Below are positions 62,231 through 64,000 of a stretch of DNA of 64,000 bases, piece after piece; the stretch's first letter is position 1, and every line of letters starts with the position of its first letter. Location of the stretch: NCBI GenBank assembly GCA_964437145.1, contig CAYTFW010000008.1:8807-72806 (forward strand). The letters are read 5' to 3'. The position numbers were made by a program, and so were the translations under genes. Under the pieces are notes generated by a model. That model was not told the origin of the DNA. It saw only the letters and a program-made list of their open reading frames with translations, and ran no database searches. This stretch comes from JAFAZJ01 sp964437145 (GTDB taxonomy: Bacteria > Pseudomonadota > Alphaproteobacteria > Reyranellales > Reyranellaceae).

Positions 62231-63325
62231 CTATGGATTGGCCTTGAGCCAGTCCAGGATCAGCGCGGCGGTCAGGCGGTTGCCGGCCGGGTTCATGTGC
62301 GTGCCGGTGTACGAGCCCGCGATGCCGCGCGCGCGGACCGCCTCGGCGACGGCGGCGTAGGTGTCGATGGTGTCGATGCCGCGCGCCCGCGCGCAGTCGG
62401 CGACGGCGCGCACCACGGCGACCTCGTTGCGGCGATAGTGCTCGGCCTCCCAGGTTTGTCGCGAATACTGGGCGACCAGCACGATCTTGGTCTTGTGCCG
62501 CTCGCTGAGCGCGGCGAGGCGATCCATCAGCAGGCAGGCGACCTTGTCGCCGTAGTCGTGCGCTGGCTCGACGTGGCTCGGCTGGCCGCGCCGCCACCAC
62601 GCCATGTGGCCCAGCCGGCGCATGGCGACGTCCATCAGGTAGGAATAGCCCAGCACGCGGCGCAGCGGGTCGAGCCGGGGATCGCGATCAGGCTCGGCCA
62701 GCGGCACGTTGCGCAGCACGAGCCCGCCGTTCTCGATCTCGAAGTACGGCTTTTGCAGGCCCCACAGGATACGCATGCGCGCGCGCTCGACGTCGTCGGC
62801 GATCAGGCCGACGATCATGACGTCGGGCCTGTACTTGCCGATCAGCGTCTCGGCGCGCAGCACCGCCTGGTCGATGCCGTAGCCCGGCACGCCGCCGGTC
62901 AGCACGCGCCGGTCGAGCGCTTCCTCCATGTAGGCGGCCCAGCTCTCGTCGTCGCCGACCTCCGCGCCCATGGCGTAGGAATCGCCGACGACGAGGATCG
63001 GCGGCGCCATCCTGGCCGGTGGCTTGTCGCGGCGGTGCAGCCGCAAGCCGTCGGCGCCATAGGTGATGTGCACGCGGTAGCCATTGTCGCTGCCGCTGTA
63101 GCCATCGCGCGGGATGTAGCCGAGCAGCGGGTCGGGCCGCATGGTGCGCCAGCGGCCCTCCCATTGCTCCGGGTCGGCGACGTAGTTGCGGAACTCCCAC
63201 GCCCCGTCGCCGCGGCTCAGCAGGCGCACGGCGATCTCGCAGCCGACGAAGCCCAGCAGCAGGCTGCAGAGAACCAGCGCCGCGCCGATCGTCGCCTCGC
63301 GGCCCCTGCTGCCTGTCCTGCGCAT
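62231..63325 (-). CDS. Membrane-anchored SGNH/GDSL-like hydrolase
   Basis: This 364-residue protein has a single N-terminal signal anchor (AALVLCSLLLGFVGCEIAVRLL). A hydrolase domain follows with VVGDSYAMGAEVGDDESWA; the GDS Ser is the nucleophile of block I. VPGYGIDQAVLRAETLIGKYRPDVMIVGL corresponds to the G and N blocks, and THMNPAGNRLTA carries the catalytic His of block V. The active domain would face the periplasm. Substrates may be acyl or acetyl esters on glycans or lipids. It stands alone between guaB and rsmB. Confidence 0.8.
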   Translation of the reverse strand: MRRTGSRGREATIGAALVLCSLLLGFVGCEIAVRLLSRGDGAWEFRNYVADPEQWEGRWRTMRPDPLLGYIPRDGYSGSDNGYRVHITYGADGLRLHRRDKPPARMAPPILVVGDSYAMGAEVGDDESWAAYMEEALDRRVLTGGVPGYGIDQAVLRAETLIGKYRPDVMIVGLIADDVERARMRILWGLQKPYFEIENGGLVLRNVPLAEPDRDPRLDPLRRVLGYSYLMDVAMRRLGHMAWWRRGQPSHVEPAHDYGDKVACLLMDRLAALSERHKTKIVLVAQYSRQTWEAEHYRRNEVAVVRAVADCARARGIDTIDTYAAVAEAVRARGIAGSYTGTHMNPAGNRLTAALILDWLKANP

Positions 63326-63394
63326 CGATTGACTTCCGCGCCCGCGGGTGGAACTAGAGCGCCCAACTTACCATGACCATGCACCCCACACATC

Positions 63395-63468
63395 TTCGGG
63401 CCGCGCCGCTCCAGCGGCGCTCTGAGATCGGCCGGACGAAGAGCGCCGCTGGAGCGGCGCGGCCCGAA
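63395..63468. repeat. Perfect 29-bp inverted repeat before rsmB
   Basis: Arms 63395-63423 and 63440-63468 are exact reverse complements over 29 bases, with a 16-base loop. Each arm also contains an internal palindrome (GCGCCGCT-CC-AGCGGCGC). The right arm ends five bases before the rsmB start codon. In size and form it resembles a REP/BIME-like mobile palindrome rather than a simple terminator. Confidence 0.85.
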
Positions 63469-63473
63469 CGGCG

Positions 63474-64000
63474 ATGACCCCCGGTGCCCGCATCGGCACG
63501 GCGATCGAGGCGTTGGCCGAGATCCTGGCCAACCCGCGCAAGCCGGCCGACGCGGTTGTCGGCGAGTTCCTGCGCGGCCGACGCTATATCGGCGGCGGCG
63601 ATCGGCGTTCGATCACCGAGCGGATCTACGGCGTGCTCAGGAAGCGCGCCCAGATCGAGTGGTGGCTCGAGCGCGCGAAGTCCGAGCTGCCGGTCTCGCC
63701 GCGTTTGCGTGTCTTCGTCGACGTGCTGTTGCACGACGGTTGGCGGGTGAGCCAGATCGAGCACGCCATCGACACCGGCCGCTACCGCCCGGCCTCGCTG
63801 GCGCCGGCCGAGCGCGACGTGCTGACGCGCCTGGAGGGCCACACCTACGACCACCCGGCGCAACCGCGCGCCGTGCGCCTGAACATCCCGGCCTGGATCG
63901 AGCCGTTCTTCGACGAGGCCTTCGGCGCGCGCTTCGAGCCGGAGGTCGCGGCGCTGGCGGAGTCAGCGCCAGTCGACCTGCGCGTCAATCCGCTGAAGGC
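63474..64000 (+). CDS. rsmB: RsmB/NOP2/Sun-family rRNA methyltransferase, N-terminal part (3' end outside window)
   Basis: An open frame from ATG 63474 runs to the right edge (175 codons). It begins ARIGTAIEALAEILANP and contains LRGRRYIGGGDRRSITERIYGVLRKRAQI, the NusB-like N-terminal domain of RsmB. It ends at LRVNPLK, the conserved start of the methyltransferase half (LRVNxLK). The SAM and Cys motifs lie outside. RsmB methylates C967 of 16S rRNA; a related RsmF-type enzyme cannot be excluded from this part alone. The long palindrome just before the start may affect its expression. Confidence 0.85.
   Translation, partial: MTPGARIGTAIEALAEILANPRKPADAVVGEFLRGRRYIGGGDRRSITERIYGVLRKRAQIEWWLERAKSELPVSPRLRVFVDVLLHDGWRVSQIEHAIDTGRYRPASLAPAERDVLTRLEGHTYDHPAQPRAVRLNIPAWIEPFFDEAFGARFEPEVAALAESAPVDLRVNPLK

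Overview
The window is GC-rich chromosomal DNA (GC visibly well above 60% in coding regions) from a Gram-negative bacterium, most likely an alphaproteobacterium. It encodes outer-membrane export proteins and lipoproteins. The right end carries a housekeeping block of exopolyphosphatase, rlmE, a DUF1993 gene, guaB and rsmB, which I associate with alphaproteobacteria of the Rhodospirillales type. The genus cannot be fixed from the sequence. Three runs of N (19900-19909, 24584-24683, 44240-44249) mark assembly gaps.

Layout. About 1-55.9 kb is one large accessory region for surface polysaccharide. 1-11.7 kb: asparagine-synthase-like amidotransferase (partial), a broken copy of glf, several glycosyltransferases, intact glf with a galactofuranosyltransferase-like enzyme, a flippase, a DUF218 protein and another glycosyltransferase. 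11.9-18.0 kb: a secreted RIFT-barrel/alpha-toroid-like protein, a glycosyltransferase, a secreted beta-helix protein, an O-antigen-ligase-type membrane protein and a 42-residue membrane peptide. 18.0-19.4 kb: a long intergenic region with an IS630 remnant and repeated palindromic motifs. 19.4-28.0 kb: one giant type-I-secretion-like protein that fuses paralogues of the two neighbouring secreted proteins to RTX, VCBS and FG-GAP modules. 28.1-35.0 kb: glmS and a five-gene nucleotide-sugar operon. 35.3-37.4 kb: an ABC polysaccharide exporter (Wzm/Wzt). 37.4-45.3 kb: an IS5 remnant, a methyltransferase, a four-gene lipid-linked glycosylation operon, a GT2 and a deacetylase. 45.5-54.8 kb: an eight-gene operon matching the exosortase-A (PEP-CTERM) type exopolysaccharide locus, but with no exosortase. 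55.1-55.9 kb: a LuxR-type regulator. 56-58.2 kb is a decayed border with a frameshifted membrane protein and tRNA-Gln. 58.2-64.0 kb is core genome.

How the genes fit together. The glycosyltransferases and sugar-nucleotide enzymes (galactofuranose; N-acylated amino sugars) would build repeat units. Flippase plus ligase/polymerase plus Wzz/Wza-like proteins form one export route, and Wzm/Wzt a second. The secreted beta-helix and RIFT-barrel proteins, alone and fused in the giant protein, are good candidates for extracellular enzymes acting on the polysaccharide made here; this is inference. The most notable observations are the giant fusion beside its own stand-alone parts, a 505-bp perfect in-frame direct repeat flanking its beta-helix, the exosortase-less XrtA-type locus with a degenerate tyrosine-kinase-like ATPase, and several repeated regulatory-looking motifs in front of the main transcription units.
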